From: Adenophora triphylla var. japonica
Taxonomy: Eukaryota; Streptophyta; Magnoliopsida; Asterales; Campanulaceae
Length of the DNA: 64,000 nucleotides
Direction: 5' to 3'
NCBI GenBank assembly: GCA_022495995.1
Contig: JAFEMH010001360.1
Coordinates: 422,882 to 486,881, forward strand
The first letter of the stretch is position 1; every line of letters starts with the position of its first letter. The translations under genes and the position numbers were made by a program. The notes under the pieces were generated by a model. That model was given only the letters and a program-made list of their open reading frames with translations. It searched no databases and was not told the DNA's origin. Shown in pieces: positions 63,430-64,000 of the stretch.

Positions 63430-63530
63430 GAAAAAAACCGGTTCGTACAAGGGTTACGGCCGTATGACTTCTTTTGCCCAGACTGAGCCGACGGCCTCAT
63501 TCGCTTCCCCGCAGAAAAAATCTGCAACGG
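63430..63530 (-). promoter_or_regulatory. Candidate promoter of the Tat-4 antisense gene with LTR-like boxes
   Basis: 110-210 bp upstream of the start: TACGGCCGTATGACTTCTTT (63456-63475) and GAGCCGACGGCCTCATT (63485-63501). The pair with TTCTTTTGCC between follows the U3 pair at 47309-47354 (GACCGCACGGCTTC, TTTTGCC, GCCGCACGGCTTCATT). CAAATAAAA on the minus strand near 63420-63428 may be its TATA element. Confidence 0.45.
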
Positions 63531-64000
63531 CCCAAAGCTACGCCCAAGTGGAATTCTCACCCCACTTTCTCAACAAAACCCGCATAAAAATATATCCAAA
63601 CACCAGTCCATACAATCACATACAATCACAAACCATTTCGGACCAATTTCTCGCCCCTTTTCCGAGCAAAAAAGCTGCCCCGAGGCTCAAGTAATATGCA
63701 AAAACATAAAGCATTGATAGGAAAAGCAAATAAAGGATTAATACATTGTCTTCGCCTCCTTGGCGCCCAAATAAAACAAAAAAATAACAAATTGTGCATA
63801 AATTGTTCATTGTTTGTTTCTCTCCTTCTCCTAGGTCAACCTAAGGAACCACTAAGCCTCGACTCATCGTCATCGCCGCTTAGATCATATAACTCATGAT
63901 CCCTCATTAAATCTTCATCACTCACGCGTACGGAACGGATTGACATTCACGTGCTCATACTCGCCACCGCTTCTAAGATGTCCGTGTTGTGCCCCCGTCC
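63531..64000. other. Tat-4 sequence towards the 3' LTR
   Basis: AT-rich. A short minus frame (about 63840-63948, SVRVSDEDLMRDHELYDLSG) is acidic and unrecognised; it may be an exon of the antisense gene or chance. No LTR start or PPT is visible; the 3' LTR is expected to the right of the window. Confidence 0.4.

Noticed and set aside
1..64000. tRNA, rRNA, snoRNA or miRNA genes
   Set aside because: I saw no cloverleaf A/B boxes or rRNA stretches; PBS sites only pair with tRNA ends. Long hairpins are repeat arrays, not miRNA-like by eye.

Overview
The window is plant nuclear DNA, almost certainly from a eudicot (species not identifiable from sequence alone). It is AT-rich, repeat-dense, has GT-AG introns, plant LTR retrotransposon lineages (Ty3/gypsy Tat, Athila and Tekay/chromovirus; Ty1/copia), a plant mariner-like transposase, a CACTA end and no compact operon-like gene arrangement. 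I found no tRNA, rRNA, organellar or bacterial gene. Host-gene content is minimal: a short 3' gene piece at 16.1-16.6 kb and a possible first exon at 13.0-13.5 kb.

Layout. 1-7391: minus-strand Tat element (here Tat-1): decayed integrase, protease and gag, leader, PBS and 5' LTR; its reverse transcriptase is missing. 7392-12252: plus-strand copia element (copia-1) with decayed pol and a 3' region cut by a CACTA end (12253-12650). 12705-15420: mariner-like element with a two-exon DD39D-type transposase carrying two homopolymer frameshifts. 16104-16601: 3' part of a host gene, interrupted by a young Tat element (Tat-2, 16602-28115, TSD AGAGA, near-identical 1.37 kb LTRs). Tat-2 has no pol, only a gag remnant, but carries an apparently intact four-exon plant mobile domain (PMD, MAIN-like) gene in antisense. 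28116-30330: AT-rich DNA and a ~970 bp CCCTATA/TATAGGG array. 30340-33588: LTR relic, then an env-like ORF and 3' LTR of a Sirevirus-like copia. 33589-34639: Athila-type gag scrap. 34640-35889 and 45000-45420: LTR, PBS and leader of a plus-strand Tat element (Tat-5), split by a 9.1 kb Tekay chromovirus (35890-44994, TSD ACTAC). 45476-about 47050: minus-strand Tat LTR (Tat-3). About 47050-64000: plus-strand Tat element (Tat-4): LTR, PBS, long leader, gag remnant, no pol, and an antisense DUF7745/PMD-like gene at 62.7-63.3 kb; its leader is split by a well-preserved copia element (copia-2, 50757-58791, TSD CCGAC).

The strongest non-routine signal is architectural. Each Tat element carries its own private family of short CpG-centred dyads (CCG-NN-CGG type in Tat-1 to Tat-4, TGTCCC..GGGACA type in Tat-5) next to its LTR TATA box. 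In the two elements with an antisense gene (Tat-2, Tat-4), related dyads recur 110-290 bp upstream of that gene's start. In Tat-2 the U3 copies sit on an exact 23 bp grid; copia-2 has an unrelated 23 bp grid of TGTCGCGTGACA in its leader. Several LTRs also hold hairpin arrays whose stems change in a compensating way. I infer shared, element-specific control of the LTR promoter and the antisense gene; this is a hypothesis from pattern only.

All names Tat-1..5 and copia-1/2 are labels for this report. Identity statements are by eye, without alignment software.
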